A DNA stretch of 64,000 nt from contig JAKTNV010000041.1 in the NCBI GenBank assembly GCA_022747635.1, positions 2,728,501-2,792,500 on the forward strand, written 5' to 3'. A program made the translations under genes and the position numbers. This stretch comes from Hetaerina americana (Eukaryota; Arthropoda; Insecta; Odonata; Calopterygidae). The notes beneath the pieces are model-generated. The model worked only from the letters and a program-made list of their open reading frames with translations. It was not told the origin of the DNA and did no database searches. Of this stretch, positions 34,165 through 45,463 are shown in pieces. Positions within the stretch are counted from its first letter, which is position 1, and each line of letters opens with the position of its first letter.

Positions 34165-34720
34165 TAGGAGAGGAAGCTGCGTTTTATAACAGAAAAAAAA
34201 CAGCATTACAAAAAAAAATATCAATAGCCGCAAACGAAATGATGGGAACTGTAAAAAGGAAAAGGATAAGGAATCCATAGACAATGAGCAAAAGTATTAG
34301 AAAGGTAGATGAGAGAAGAGAAGGGAAGAATGTAAACACAGAGTTAGGCAAAACGAAGCACAAATAGTTTAATAATAAATTGAGGCGGGCAACAAATAAA
34401 ACAAAAGAAGCATGGCGGAGGACGCAGAGCGAGGATATGGAAAGTTTGCAGAGTAAGGGTGAAATCGATGCGCTATGCAGCAAGGTTAAATCTCTACCGG
34501 GAAGACCGGGAAGTAAGAAAGGAAGATCTGTGTAGCAGTTAGAGATTAGTCGGGGATATGCAAATAGTTAACACATAAAAGCTCCAAGAGAGGTGAGAGA
34601 AATATTTAGAAGAACTGCATTGTAAAGAACTTAGGCGAACAAGGTTAGATCGAAAGAGAGCATGGCGTAGATGAAAATAGCTTAGGTCCAGAAATTGAAA
34701 TACAATAATGCTGTGGTTGT
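34165..34720 (+). mobile_element. RTE-like LINE fragment (linker between endonuclease and RT)
   Basis: Nucleotide blocks such as GGGAAGAATGTAAACACAGA, AAATTGAGGCGGGCAACAAA and GATATGGAAAGTTTGCAGAG match 60.88-61.05 kb (copy 5), and AGAGCATGGCGTAGATGAAAATAGCTTAG matches the region near 61.22 kb. The coding frames are broken. It lies directly beside the mariner's right TA. Confidence 0.75.
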
Positions 34721-34724
34721 GGAC

Positions 34725-36600
34725 AACATCCTAGCATAACTACTATAATGCATAAACGTGACTTGTTACAATAATATACATGAACACGGAAAACCTCAGA
34801 ATTGGGGGTAACTGATGCCAAATAAGAATGGGGAAGAAACTCCAATGGCCGTAATAATTAGTTGCCAATCTCTCGTCAGACCAATTGTTGTGTTGGTTTA
34901 ACGGGAATCACGTCAGGGACCAACCACAACCTCTCGACCAGAATACCCTCTGTGGTGGTTTACGGGAAATTAATCCGCGTCAGGGACCAACACACAGCCA
35001 CACGCACACTATCCTGACTGAAATCCTTCACGAGGCTCTGAGACCCTGTTAAAGAATTTCAGATGGAGATGGAATCCTTCACGAGGCTGTAGAGTAGACC
35101 CCGTTAAAGATTCCAGGATATTCTCAAGCACACGCTTTGTGACTGGTACAGACCAATCACACACACAAGCACTCAAGAAGCACACACTCAAAAGGGCCCA
35201 ACTTCTGGAAGAAACCACCTCTCCGCACTCTCATTTAATATTGCGAACTGCTTGGTCTTGCGCAATTAATACTCTTCGCCACTGGATCCTTCGCTCCAGT
35301 CGCAACGAGGCCAACTAGACTTACAGTACACGGATGATCGCTCAAATTGCAAAACTAACACTGCGACGACAAATGAGCACATCAGCTTATTTTCTCTTCG
35401 AGACTTACGGCGGTGTAAGCAGCAGCGCAGCTCTCAACCACCTTCCCTGTCCCCTGACTCCCAAGCCTAGTGATGATGCAGGCCAATCGTGGTTTCGCTG
35501 GCGCCGCGTCATGCCGCCCCTCCTGCGTGTTCCTGCTCCGAGGACCGCTCAAACGCCCGGCTGATGGGAAGCGGTCTTCTCGCAGCAATTAAGAGCAAAC
35601 CTGACTCGGAGATCACTTTCTGCAACGATTTCAATGTTCACATATTGCTAAATCTGTTCTTCCAAATATTTCACCGTGGACACAAAATAAGAACGTCTCA
35701 AACCTTTGAAATAACTTCCAGGCCGAACGGATGGGTTAAGTTTACTAGAATCGAAAGCCGGGAGGGCGGGGATGATATGATGCTTTGGAGTGGCCATCCA
35801 TTATGGAAACTTAAGCAACGCCATGCGCCATTTATTTTATTCCCCCATAACTCAAGAGCGACCGTTATTCAAATGCTAAAAGGTTTCAAAATAAACAGTC
35901 TCCCTTGACCAAAGTAATGTTTACAATAAAAAAGAAGTTGAGAAGCAGTAAAAATGTACACGGAAAGCGACATATAAATGAATGGTGAAAGTACTTGGCA
36001 GGAGATGCAATTTGAATTAGCGTTTGCTAACACATTTCAGTGAACCATCATTGCGTGTTTTAAACTTGCATTGCTGTAGCGTATGAAATCTTCCACCTGA
36101 GAAATATATTGTAACCAGGTAGCGAAACAAGAAAGTAGAAAAAATGTCATAAAGAAAATTAGCACTAAATAAAATGCAACGAAGCCCGAATAAACGAAGG
36201 CAAATGATGGCCTGTTGAACACGCACGAGAAGAGTAATTTCGAAGAGGAAGTCGAAAAGCAGCTTCAGCATAGAAGCTGGAGAAAGGAAGGAAGATGATA
36301 ACATTTAGAAGGCGACGGAATGGCATCGTTACGCCATTTAGGTGAGCACTCCTAATCTCTACACCAACTGGTCTTGTTACTTCTAATCGCCATGGAAGCA
36401 TTTATTGGTGGGCTGCTGAGGAGTAATTATTCTCAGCTTTGAGCTGCGGCTCTCGACTCCAGTTGCGCGCCTCGAGAGAGAACCCCACTTACATTATTCA
36501 AACGACCTATAATCTTAAATTATATCACTACAAAAGAAGATCCTTTAAATTCAAAATAATCACATTAGTGGTGACGCAGACATGTTTCAAAATACTTACA
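34725..36600. other. No recognisable gene; tandem hairpin repeats near 35.0 kb
   Basis: Contains direct repeats of GTCAGGGACCAAC (about 34915 and 34988) and a pair of hairpin units (see separate entry). A moderately GC-rich part at 35420-35580 has short open frames only. No family recognised. Confidence 0.5.
35018..35114. repeat. Two tandem related hairpin units
   Basis: Unit 1 (35018-35062) starts CTGAAATCCTTCACGAGGCT and ends TTAAAGAATTTCAG. Unit 2 (35071-35114) starts GGAATCCTTCACGAGGCTGT and ends TTAAAGATTCC. The loop-side sequences are similar while the stem ends differ in a compensating way (CTGAAAT/ATTTCAG against GGAATC/GATTCC). Function unknown. Confidence 0.7.
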
Positions 36601-36607
36601 CTCAAAT

Positions 36608-37126
36608 GCAACAATTTCAGAGCGTAAAAATCATTCGCCTTGACTGGGACTCGAACCCAGATCCCTCAATATCCGGTCGAGTGCTTTAGCCACTTAAGCT
36701 ACCGAGGCGTCCTCTTAAACTCTGAAATTTTGGGGCTTTTAAAGGAACTAGATGTTATGACGAAATACCGTACATACAATGTCACATGTATTCGTAGTCG
36801 TGCGCGAGGCGCCACTGTCCACGAGGTTAAAAGCCAACTTTAAACACGTATGGTGTTTTCCCTTTGACAAATTCCAAAGAAACTGCGGGAGATGCCGCAA
36901 CAGACGGTTGCGGCAGTGGCGCCTCGCGCACGACTACGAATACATGTGACATTGTATGTACGGTATTTCGTCATAACATCTAGTTCCTTTAAAAGCCCCA
37001 AAATTTCAGAGTTTAAGAGGACGCCTCGGTAGCTTAAGTGGTTAAAGCACTCGACCGGATATTGAGGGATCTGGGTTCGAGTCCCAGTCAAGGCGAATGA
37101 TTTTTACGCTCTGAAATTGTTGCATT
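36608..37126. repeat. Large inverted repeat of tRNA-like SINE units, ~215-bp arms
   Basis: Left arm about 36608-36822, right arm about 36916-37126, separated by about 93 bp. Each arm contains a tRNA-like head. In the right arm it reads CGCCTCGGTAGCTTAAGTGG (A box), then GGGTTCGAGTCCCAG (B box and T stem), and the ends pair as an acceptor-like stem with one mismatch. The loop position expected to hold U33 carries C, so it is unlikely to be a working tRNA. A further inverted short pair (about 36868-36898 and 37163-37193, CCAAAGAAACTGCGGGAGATG) brackets the right arm. Confidence 0.85.
37022..37096 (+). other. tRNA-like head of SINE (not a canonical tRNA)
   Basis: It can be folded as a cloverleaf: 7-bp acceptor with one mismatch, D stem GCTT/AAGC, anticodon stem CTCGA/TTGAG with loop CCGGATA, and T arm CTGGG-TTCGAGT-CCCAG. 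Loop position 33 is C and the body continues into repeat sequence, so I call it a SINE head. The inverted twin is at about 36640-36714. Confidence 0.6.
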
Positions 37127-37199
37127 AAAATGCACATTAGCGGATGACTCCGTTAAAAGTTACTGTTGCGGCATCTCCCGCAGTTTCTTTGGAACTTAC

Positions 37200-37990
37200 A
37201 CTCAATATACGCTTGTGCCCATGGATAATATTCCAACTTCAATACAATTCTTAACGAGTTTCTTGACCGCGTAACATTCCAATAAACAAGAGCTCGTATG
37301 CAAGGGCATAAAGGCAGAAATATAGTGCCTGCAGACCTAAAAAAGTTCAATGTAATTAGTGGAACCCTTAATCACACTTAATGCCCACACATGCATTTAT
37401 CCGCAGATAAAGTAACGTCAGGTCGGTAACTTCCTCTTGAAAAGACCAATGACTTGCATGATGCGTCCTGTATCCATTACACCAAAGATTAGTGACACTG
37501 TAGCTATTGAGATGGATGATCACACATGTGGTAGGTGTGAACTGATGAAATCGTTCCAATAGTCTCGGCGGCGAAAACTCGACTTTGTAGCGGGACCGCG
37601 AAGCATTTATTCAAGGACCGCTGAGTATCTAGCATAAAAAAACATAACTTAACTAGCACTTACCAATTTGAATTCACAGTCAAAGAACCTATCTTCCACC
37701 GTAAATGATAGCAGCAGTTTTCTCACCTGTAAAGAAAAAATGATAAACCTTAACATATTATTCAATAACAAGAATTAATGTAGCATTCTTAATTATAATA
37801 AATAGAAATTATCAATATTTTACATCATATAATATTCGAAAAGAACTCTAAAAAGAACGTATGTATCAATACTAAGGGGTTTTACATGTGTCAAATGGAT
37901 TAAGACATGAACTTGAATATTTTATCTATGACAATACATGAAGCTAACGATTTAATGGCGCTGAGAAAAAAGCTGAAACAGAATTGCAAA
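37200..37990. other. No recognisable gene; AT-rich
   Basis: AT-rich spacer without domain-like open frames. Confidence 0.5.
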
Positions 37991-37999
37991 AACATAAAT

Positions 38000-38480
38000 A
38001 AAACAGTGGATACGCCGTTTGAAATGGAATTTAGAACCATTAACTAGAATGATGAGAAAAAAGCGTCATCAAGCTATAGAGATATTAACGGGGGAGGACC
38101 GAGAGAGGAGAGGTTCTATGGGAATGAAATGGCCGTACCATAAAATAGGATATCGAAAGCCTCAAACGAAATTAAGGGCACAGTTAATAGGAAACTTATA
38201 TGAACTACGGACGAAATTACCAGAAATAATAGAGAGAATAGGAAATGGTAGAGCGGTTGGAGAAACAAGTGAAGTCAAAGAAGCGCGGTGGAGTACGAAG
38301 TACGAAGATACCGAAAGTTAACCGAGAAAGGGTGAAATGGAAGCGTTATACAGGCGAAGCACAAATAGCCACGTAGCTATACATGTGAAGGCAGTGTCAG
38401 GACGTAAGAAGGGGAAAGCCGTGTAAAGAATCAAAGATGTGTCATGGAATGCATTAATTGACCCAGAGAAATTCGCGAGG
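38000..38480 (+). mobile_element. Diverged RTE-like LINE linker fragment
   Basis: The right part (GCGCGGTGGAGTACGAAGTA, GAAAGTTAACCGAGAAAGGG, TGAAATGGAAGCGTTATACA) aligns with the linker of copy 5 near 60.97-61.03 kb. The left part (a 100-codon frame from 38019) is not clearly alignable. An old copy. Confidence 0.5.
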
Positions 38481-38481
38481 G

Positions 38482-38610
38482 ATTTAACTGAGTGGAGACC
38501 AAACGCTTGATCATTCTTCAACCCAACTGATTTCATAAATTTCACGCCGACTTTAATTTCCATCAAAAGTTCATCCCAAGCCTCTTCGACCATCACATAT
38601 ACGTGGATGC
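38482..38610 (-). mobile_element. RTE-like RT scrap (motif B-C interval)
   Basis: Minus strand reads VYVMVEEAWDELLMEIKVGV, KFMKSVGLKNDQAF, matching LYAEEMIKEAWEELEVGMKVGGEFVKSVRFADDQAL of the local family, with motif C mutated (LKND for FADD). It is opposite in strand to the adjacent linker fragment, so a rearrangement lies near 38480. Confidence 0.68.
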
Positions 38611-38614
38611 TATG

Positions 38615-38930
38615 ATGCATTAGGATATCACTTGTCGCAAAATCGCCTCCCTTCCAACCCTCCGCCCGAGCAGAGGCACTCTGTCATCCCCACCCAGCTG
38701 GTGCCGCTGAGTCCCGCCGCTGACACCCGCAAGACGCGGCAGGGGAGTCGGTCGGAGGCAGCATCGAATGGACGCGGTAGCTCTCCGTATTTGAGATGCA
38801 CGATCAATCAAATTCGACCTAAACCTCTTATTTCTCTTCTTCATCGACATCCCGAGTGCAACGCGAGGATTGATGTCTGCTTCCACATCCGTGGTGATAC
38901 TAGGGCGGTTTTTTCAACTTCCGATGGACC
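38615..38930. other. No recognisable gene
   Basis: GC-rich spacer up to the TA-flanked mariner palindrome. Confidence 0.45.
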
Positions 38931-39243
38931 GTAAAAAAGACAAGTGAACATTAATATATTATTTTATTACCAAAAGCTATGCTCACTTACGGCTACTAAT
39001 CGACATAATCACCTTGAGGATTGAGGAATTTGTCGTAGCTGTGGGCGAGCGAATAATACCCTCTTCATAAATGTTGTCGCCAACGAATTTAAATGGGTCC
39101 TGACTTTGTACTGAAGCCCCTCGTTGGTTTGAAAACGCTGCCATCCTAGCCATTTCTTCAATTCAGGGAAAAGATGGAAGTCTCTCGCAGCTGGATCAGG
39201 ATTATATGGTGGGTGATCGAAAATGTCCCGTTGGAATCGCTCC

Positions 39244-39444
39244 TCAAGGAGTCAGCCGTTGGTTCGCTCCAGCACTGTGAGGACGGGCGCTGTAATGGAT
39301 CAGAACGATTCCAGAAGTCAGCATGCTTTTGTTTTGAATGGCTCTCCGCAAACGTCGAAACGTTTCACAATAAACAGCTGCATTAACCGTTGCCCCAGGC
39401 TGAATGAATTCCACTAGCAACACACCTTTATGGCCCCAAAACAC
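39244..39444 (-). pseudogene. Mariner transposase middle segment (left half)
   Basis: 66 codons: FWGHKGVLLVEFIQPGATVN, CETFRRLRRAIQNK, SGIVLIHYSARPHSA. It corresponds to the region between the first and second catalytic aspartates. The second Asp is replaced (HYSA). Confidence 0.8.
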
Positions 39445-39691
39445 GACAGTCGTGACCTTTCGATTGCTGAAGGTTTGTTTGGTTTTGTTTTTGATCGCGC
39501 AACATAAACGCTAGAAAAGCGACAGGCGGGTATTGGGCCTAGTTGACAAGAGAGCATCATCGCCCGCACCACACCTTCTGCCGAGCTCAAGTCTACAGTC
39601 TGTGCTGAGTAATTCTCAAATAAACAGCACAAAAGAAAAGGCATGCTGACTGCTGGAATCGTTCAGATCCACGACAGCGCCCGTCCTCACA

Positions 39692-40003
39692 GTGCTGATG
39701 CGACCCAATGTCTCACTCTTTGAGCAATTTCAATGGGACATTTTCGATCAGCCGCCGCACTGTCCCGGCCTAGCGCCGAGTGTCTTCAATCTTTTCCCTA
39801 AACTGAAGACTTCTTCGAAGGCAGTTGGTTTGCAGGGCAGTGTTTTCAAACGGTTGAGGAGCTTCAAGACTACGTCAAGACTCATTGAAATTCATTGGTG
39901 GCAACATTTTATGGAGGGGGTATTGCAAAGGTTGTCCACAGGAACGACAAATACCTCAGTCGTCGAATTCCTCAGTCGTCAAGGTGATTATGTCGACAAG
40001 TAA
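39692..40003 (+). pseudogene. Mariner transposase C-terminal segment (right half)
   Basis: 103 codons: FEQFQWDIFDQPPHCPGLAP, LFPKLK, then a decayed stretch ending SRQGDYVDK, the family's GDYVEK-type terminus. The third catalytic Asp is lost (APSVFN for APSDYH). Confidence 0.8.
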
Positions 40004-40069
40004 ACACAAGTTTACATACCTTTAAGTAATAAAATATTTTTTTTGTTGTTCACTTGTCTTTTTTTATTG

Positions 40070-41400
40070 CCAATCAGAGGCTGAAGAAAACACCCTCGTA
40101 GAAAGCAGCGAGGAAAGTATGAACACTCTCGATGCCTCCGCGAACTAATTACCTCTTCCCCCCCCGCCCAACCACGCCGAGCGCTCCTATATCGCCATTC
40201 TAGTTTTCCCGCGTGCATCACGCTCGTATGTGACTGGATAAACCTCGGAATGGTGCCCTCAAAGGGCGCGTGCGTGTTTGTGCGTGCGTGTTGGTGCGTG
40301 CGGGAGGTCGTGGGCAGACGGGCAAATCGGGAAATGACGAAAGGCTCTAATTTCGCGGCCCACTTTCCAGCCGTGGGCGGGTGAATTGGGAATGGGCGTC
40401 AACTGCCTCGTTACTCTGCAAATAATTTGGGGGAAATGGTTTGCGTGTCCTCCATTTCCCCCCAACCGGGAGAACAGGGTGGGAGGAGGGAAAGTGGTAC
40501 GCAGATAAATATAATGCCCAGGATCAAATGTGCGCGATGCGGGACAGGTAGACGGATATAATATGGGCACGCAAAAAAATTCGCATGGCGGGCATGCAAT
40601 TTTATCGCGAGGGAACAGCGTTTCCTAGCTACGCGATAATCCTTTAAAATGCCCCCCCCCCCGGATCCCCGTTCACGGTGGCTATGGGGAGTCAGTCCTT
40701 CATTTCCCCTCCCGCCCACCTGCAACAACAGGCGGGTGTTTACGGGCGCAGCGGTGAATATCGGAAGCGATATTTCGAGCCGCAAAAACGAGAAACGAGT
40801 GCCGACTGTGAGTCGGATGAATGCGATAGCGCAGCGAGATCGCGTTAACTACGGGCATAGTAAAACGTTACTAGTGTTTGGTTGCTAAATCATTGAAATT
40901 TATTGCTCGTACGGGATGCAAAAAACGGTGTAAAATTCCTCTTTTCAAAACATACCCTCTCCAACGCCGCGGATAAGTATAAATATTTCAAACGCCATAT
41001 CTGCGGACCAGGTATGTCAAAAGGAGATTCTCTCAGAATGTGAGATACTCAAATATCGCACAATTTATTAAGAAATAAAAACAAGATAAACAGAGAAAAT
41101 GTAAAACTAGAGCGGGTAGAGGCAGGGAAGTTGTGGCGAGCCTTTCCTGTGCACGCCATAACTTCGTACCCGAATAGACCTACACAGTTAATACACATTT
41201 TATCGCTTAAATTCAAATCTCATTTCCATTCAAGCGTGCCTCTTCCTCTTTCATTTCAGCACCGTACTCGGAGAAATGTGTTTGTTTCACGCTAAATATG
41301 TGTGGATAAAAGACTCACCCCATATTATTCGAGCCAAAGACACGCACGTGTTGGCACCCCAACAAAAAAGGCTACACAGTGCGATGCATCAGCAAGCATG
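40070..41400. other. No recognisable gene
   Basis: GT/CG-rich and C-run patches (poly-C at about 40651-40661). No family or RNA recognised. Confidence 0.5.
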
Positions 41401-41401
41401 T

Positions 41402-41403
<2 letters not shown>

Positions 41404-41473
<70 letters not shown>
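41404..41473. repeat. (AT)n microsatellite
   Basis: About 70 bp of perfect AT, followed by an A-rich tract to about 41580. Unlike most AT arrays here, no transposon end is visible beside it. Confidence 0.96.
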
Positions 41474-41477
<4 letters not shown>

Positions 41478-41584
41478 AAAAAAAATATAATAAGAAAAAA
41501 GAAAAATAACAGTAAAAATAACTACTAAAAAACAATATTAAAAAAAATGTTTATATATTAAAAAAAAGTTAAAAATTAATTAGC

Positions 41585-43095
41585 ATAAAATACTCCTTCA
41601 ACTATCACTTCATAAAAGCACTCCATGGCCCCAGTGGAACCAAGTTCCGAAGGAGTACTAGAGGTTCACTACACATTCCTCGGTGTGCAAGCATGTGGCT
41701 CCCGCTGGTGGAACTAGAGAGTACATGCAGAGGAATAAATATCTGTAATGGGAGAAACAAGTCTGATGGGATTTCGTTCAGGTTAAAAATTAATTAGTCA
41801 CGCAAATGGAAGTATAAATTCAAAAGCCAAATAAATCAAAATATAGTAAAACTAAACTAAAAAGTACATTAAACTTAAGATCGCGAATACAAACTGATGA
41901 TTATTTTCAATTATGGACAAGACACGATGGGAAAGTGCTTCGACTTGGGAAATTACCGAAAGCATTCTTCTCTGGCTACGATAGTTTCTTTAGACGACAG
42001 GGTCATTATTAACATCAATAATTCCAATTAGAATGGGAAATAATGCGGAAATATTCCCACATTTGTTTACGTGTGCCCTTAATACACCCATGTGCGAATA
42101 TGCATGCACAAAAAAACATTCTTTCCGCGAAAATAATCCTATGATTTCTATTTCCCCTCCAACCCTCGAGTGATGCTGCGGAGTTGATTAAAATAGATTG
42201 ATGACGTCTGCATGGCGAAAATGGAAAAAAATATCTAGCAAGTGTACACAGTCAAGGGAAGAAGAGGACTTGATTCCGTTTCCTTTCGAGAGATTTATGA
42301 AAGTCCAAGGGGAGGATGAAACAGCAGGGACGGCGGCCCAGAGAGACGCACATGCAGACACGCACGCACAATCTCAATATCTCCATCCAATTTCCCGGCT
42401 GATCTCCTTATATGCGAACATATCCGGCTCAGCCCTCTCGGCCCTGCCCCCCCTCGCCCCATCCTCCACTATATTGTCTCCACGCAGTTCCCTCTTCCGC
42501 GACCCCACGGGGTGCGGGAGGGTCCTCCCGCAAGTCCCCGTCCCATTTCCCCTCTTGGGGCCGAGCCATTCCACCCCTTCACTCCGTCAACCCCCCCCCC
42601 CCCCCCCAACATCCACGGACGATTTTCATCCCTCCCATGCAACCCTTTCTAGTTGAGCGTAAAATTGGATATATATTCTGAAACTTTTATATGTATTCTC
42701 CTCCCTCTCCCTCCAGTCAACCCCCGGGGCGGAATCCATTCCTCTTCCGACACTCTCGCCACCTCCGCCCCCGCCATCACTCTCGCCCGGCCCCACTCCC
42801 TGGCCCCCTCGTCCTCACCCTTCCCATCCCACGCCGCATCACGTCATGCACGCCTTCACGTGGCCAAAGGCGTCTTCCTGAGCACGCCCGCCTCAGAAGT
42901 TCAAGCGCCCAATCACTTTTCTGGTGAATGGTGTCTGCGAAACACGAGCCAGTTAGTCTCTGCCGGCAAAATACGATAAGCGACTGATCTCCTTCCACGG
43001 CCCACTATTGCGATCCCTCTCGAGCAGCAGAATAAAGTGCTTCCGGGTTGAGTTGCTTTTGGCTGATGACGGAGCCTTGCACGTATAAATGTATG
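41585..43095. other. No recognisable gene; C-rich block
   Basis: A C-rich segment with a long C run (42589-42607) occupies about 42430-42900. The proline/serine-rich frames reflect composition. Nothing else recognised. Confidence 0.5.
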
Positions 43096-43099
43096 TATA

Positions 43100-43100
43100 A

Positions 43101-43153
<53 letters not shown>
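43100..43153. repeat. (AT)n microsatellite
   Basis: AT array left of a short PLE unit. Confidence 0.94.
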
Positions 43154-43154
<1 letters not shown>

Positions 43155-43293
43155 GAATATAGAAACACAAAAAAAGAAGAACACTCACACGTTATTTCTT
43201 GATATTTCGATGGAAACAATCCGTCTTCATCTGAAGATATAGAAGTAATGATTACTTTTTTTTGTTTCTATATTGTGTGATACTGTGTATTGT
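43154..43293 (-). mobile_element. Short PLE terminal unit between (AT)n arrays
   Basis: On the minus strand: CAGATGA, A, GACGGA hairpin, GAAA, TATCAAG, then GTGTGAGTGTTCTTC and a GTGTTTCTATAT stretch running to the AT array. Nearly identical to each arm of the palindrome at 59834-60107. The core has A at the second position (CAGAUGA for CUGAUGA), so hammerhead activity is unlikely. Confidence 0.7.
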
Positions 43294-43399
43294 ACTATAT
43301 ATATATACCATATATATACATATATATATATTTCTATATATATAATATATACATATATATAATATATACATATATATATTTATATATATATATATAATA
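43294..43399. repeat. Imperfect (AT)n array with AC/TT interruptions
   Basis: TATATA-rich stretch with repeated ATACATATATA units between two PLE ends. Confidence 0.9.
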
Positions 43400-43882
43400 A
43401 ATTGGACAGTCACAAACAATAAAGAAACACACGAAAAGGTCACTCACGCGTTATTTCTTGCTCATTTCGTCGGAATTCTGCTCCGTCTTCATCGGAAGAT
43501 ATAGAAAAATGACTGCTGGAATAGTAGAGGTGAGGGGTGTGAGAGAAAGAGAAGGGGGCCAGGGGAAAGGGGAGAACGGGAGGCGTAGGAGGGGGAGAGG
43601 AATGGTTGGGGAGAGGAAAGGGAGAGGAGAAGCTAGAGGGGAGTGGAGATAGGCGAGGAGGGAGAAGGAGGAGGTGGAATTGACACAAAATCGGAAAAGA
43701 AAATAATCTGCTCACCGTAACTATTGCAACCTACGAGACCCAGGTTTCAACCTACAAAGTATTGATCAAGACCCTGCAAGTCGAAACAAAGGCCACGCAC
43801 TCCAAACCTCATGCGGAAAAACAAAGTATTCAACTCCCCGATATGCAACGCTTCCATAAAGCGGCGGTTCAGGCCATTCCCA

Positions 43883-45355
43883 TCAGTAAACGATACTGAG
43901 GCCCGGATGCTCATAGGCCATACAGAGCCAAATGAATGCCATTTCAAGGGTTTTTAATTCTATAAGGTTATCGGATGTGAGAAGGGACGCTAAGACGGAA
44001 ACATTGTAGCACTGGTTGAAAGGGGTATTATGATTGGAAGCATGTTTAGGGATAGGGAGACCCGCGGACGGGGAGGAGGGATTGCACGAGGCTCGGTGGT
44101 TGTTAATCCTAAGGTTCAGGGGTGGGGAACATTGGCCTATGTAAAAGGCCGGGCAGAGTTTACAGGTCAGAAGATAAACAACATTCTTGGAAGTGCAAGA
44201 GGAGTCGGGAAAGGGCGGGAGAGAGTTAAATGGTGGGATGGAGTGGGGTGGAGTGGTGAAAATAGGGCAAGTTTTACATCTCCCTCGATGACATGGAGTG
44301 GGTATGGCTCTGGGGGTGTGAGGGGATTTTGAGAGCGGCTTGGTGGATGTGAAGATATCTGCTAGGTTGGCGGGACGTTTGAAGGTGACAGAGGGGCGTT
44401 TGGAAAGAAGGTTGGAGGAAGTGTTGTGATTTTTGAGGATGGGGAATAGGTCTTTGAGGATGAATTTGAGAGACTGAATGCCTGGGAAGTAGGTAGTACA
44501 GATTGAGAGAGGCTGGGAGTCTGTGGTTGAGGCAGGCTTGGGGGTGTAGGAATGTTTAAGTATTTTTTTATGGAGGAGAGAATCAGGGTATCCTCGTTGG
44601 AGGAGGGAGTGGTGAAGGTTGTTAAGGTATTTGTTAAGGGATTCGGGATGGTTGCAAATATGGTGACCGTGGATAGAGAGGGAGTAAGAGAGGGAGCACT
44701 TGGTAAGGGAGGGGTGGCAACTGCTGTAATGAAGATATTGCTGCTTATTAGTAGGTTTTTTGTGAACAGAGGTCAGGAATTTGTTATTGCTAAGGGAAAT
44801 AATGACATCGAGGAAGGTGATCTGAGAGGATGCAATGGTCGAGGTGAAAGACAGAGATGAGGAATCATTGAGTTGGGAGATTAAGGGATTGAGGGAATCT
44901 GTGCTACGTGGCCAGAGTAGAAAGATATCATCAATGCATCGGAGCCACAGGAGGGGTGGCAGAGGATAATTGGAAAGGAAATTCTCTTCCAGGACACCGA
45001 GGTGGAGGTTTGCATATGAAGGGCTGAATCTACTTCCCATGGCACAGCCCTTTATTCGGAGGTAACAGTTATTGTTGAAAGAAAAGGAGTTGCAGGCGAG
45101 AATGAAATTAGAAAGATCATTGAGAAATTTGGTGCTGGGGATGTGAGGGGTAGGGCGTTTGGAGAGAAAGTAACGTAGGGAAGAAAGGCCTTCTTGGTGA
45201 GGAATGGATGTGTATAAGGAGGTGACATCGATTGTAGCCATAGTAATTTGGGTGTCAGGAGGGAGTGAAGTTGAGTGGAGCAATCTGAGGAAGTGGTAGG
45301 TATCTTTTATAAAGGAGGGTAGGGAGTGAACTAAAGGTTGAAGGTGGTAGTCCAC
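43883..45355 (-). pseudogene. PLE reverse transcriptase and GIY-YIG endonuclease, largest open part
   Basis: 490 codons without a stop. RT motif A is TIDVTSLYTS (41-50), motif B KGCAMGSRFSPSYAN (102-116), motif C RCIDDIFLLW (139-148; IDD where many PLEs have VDD). A Cys cluster follows (CHRGRCKTCPIF, 355-366), then the GIY-YIG nuclease: VVYLLTCKLC (392-401), FYIG (404-407), R416 and a candidate catalytic Glu near 467-471. The domain order is that of EN-containing Penelope-like elements, which reverse-transcribe and integrate their own RNA. The first Met here is internal; the true ORF continues upstream across the stop at 45464. Not functional as one chain. Confidence 0.9.
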
Positions 45356-45463
45356 GAAGGCGGAAATTCTTTCAGTCGGAGAGCTACGAGAGGAGACTAT
45401 AGGGCGGCCTGGGTTGTTGGGTTTGTGGGTCTTGTGAAGGATATAGAATTGGGGGTTCTGTGG

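Larger units (their letters stand above)
38934..40064. mobile_element. Tail-outward mariner palindrome (two 3' halves fused)
   Basis: Both ends carry the same terminal sequence in inverted orientation (AAAAAGACAAGTGAACA at left, TGTTCACTTGTCTTTTT-like at right), flanked by TA at 38932-38933 and 40065-40066. The left half encodes, on the minus strand, mid-to-C-terminal mariner transposase (GHKGVLLVEFIQPGATVNA, RRLRRAIQNK, HYSARPHSA). The right half encodes on the plus strand QFQWDIFDQPPHCPGLAPS to SRQGDYVDK. No N-terminal half is present on either side. The second catalytic Asp of the left copy is Y (HYSARPHS for HDNARPHS) and the third of the right copy is S. Confidence 0.82.

Noticed and set aside
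34725..35320. LTR retrotransposon end suggested by repeated GTCAGGGACCAAC and TTTACGGGA motifs
   Set aside because: No pair of LTRs, primer-binding site, polypurine tract or gag-pol coding sequence found nearby.
37022..37096. Possible functional tRNA gene
   Set aside because: B box and cloverleaf are good, but the anticodon loop lacks U33, the acceptor has a mismatch, and the unit is repeated in inverted form inside a larger repeat. Called a SINE head.
42198..42656. 152-codon plus-strand frame near the C-rich block
   Set aside because: Pro/Ser-rich because of poly-C; no homology recognised and overlapping frames are equally open.
44030..44860. Plus-strand Gly/Val-rich frames over PLE 1
   Set aside because: Antisense shadows of the PLE 1 coding frame.
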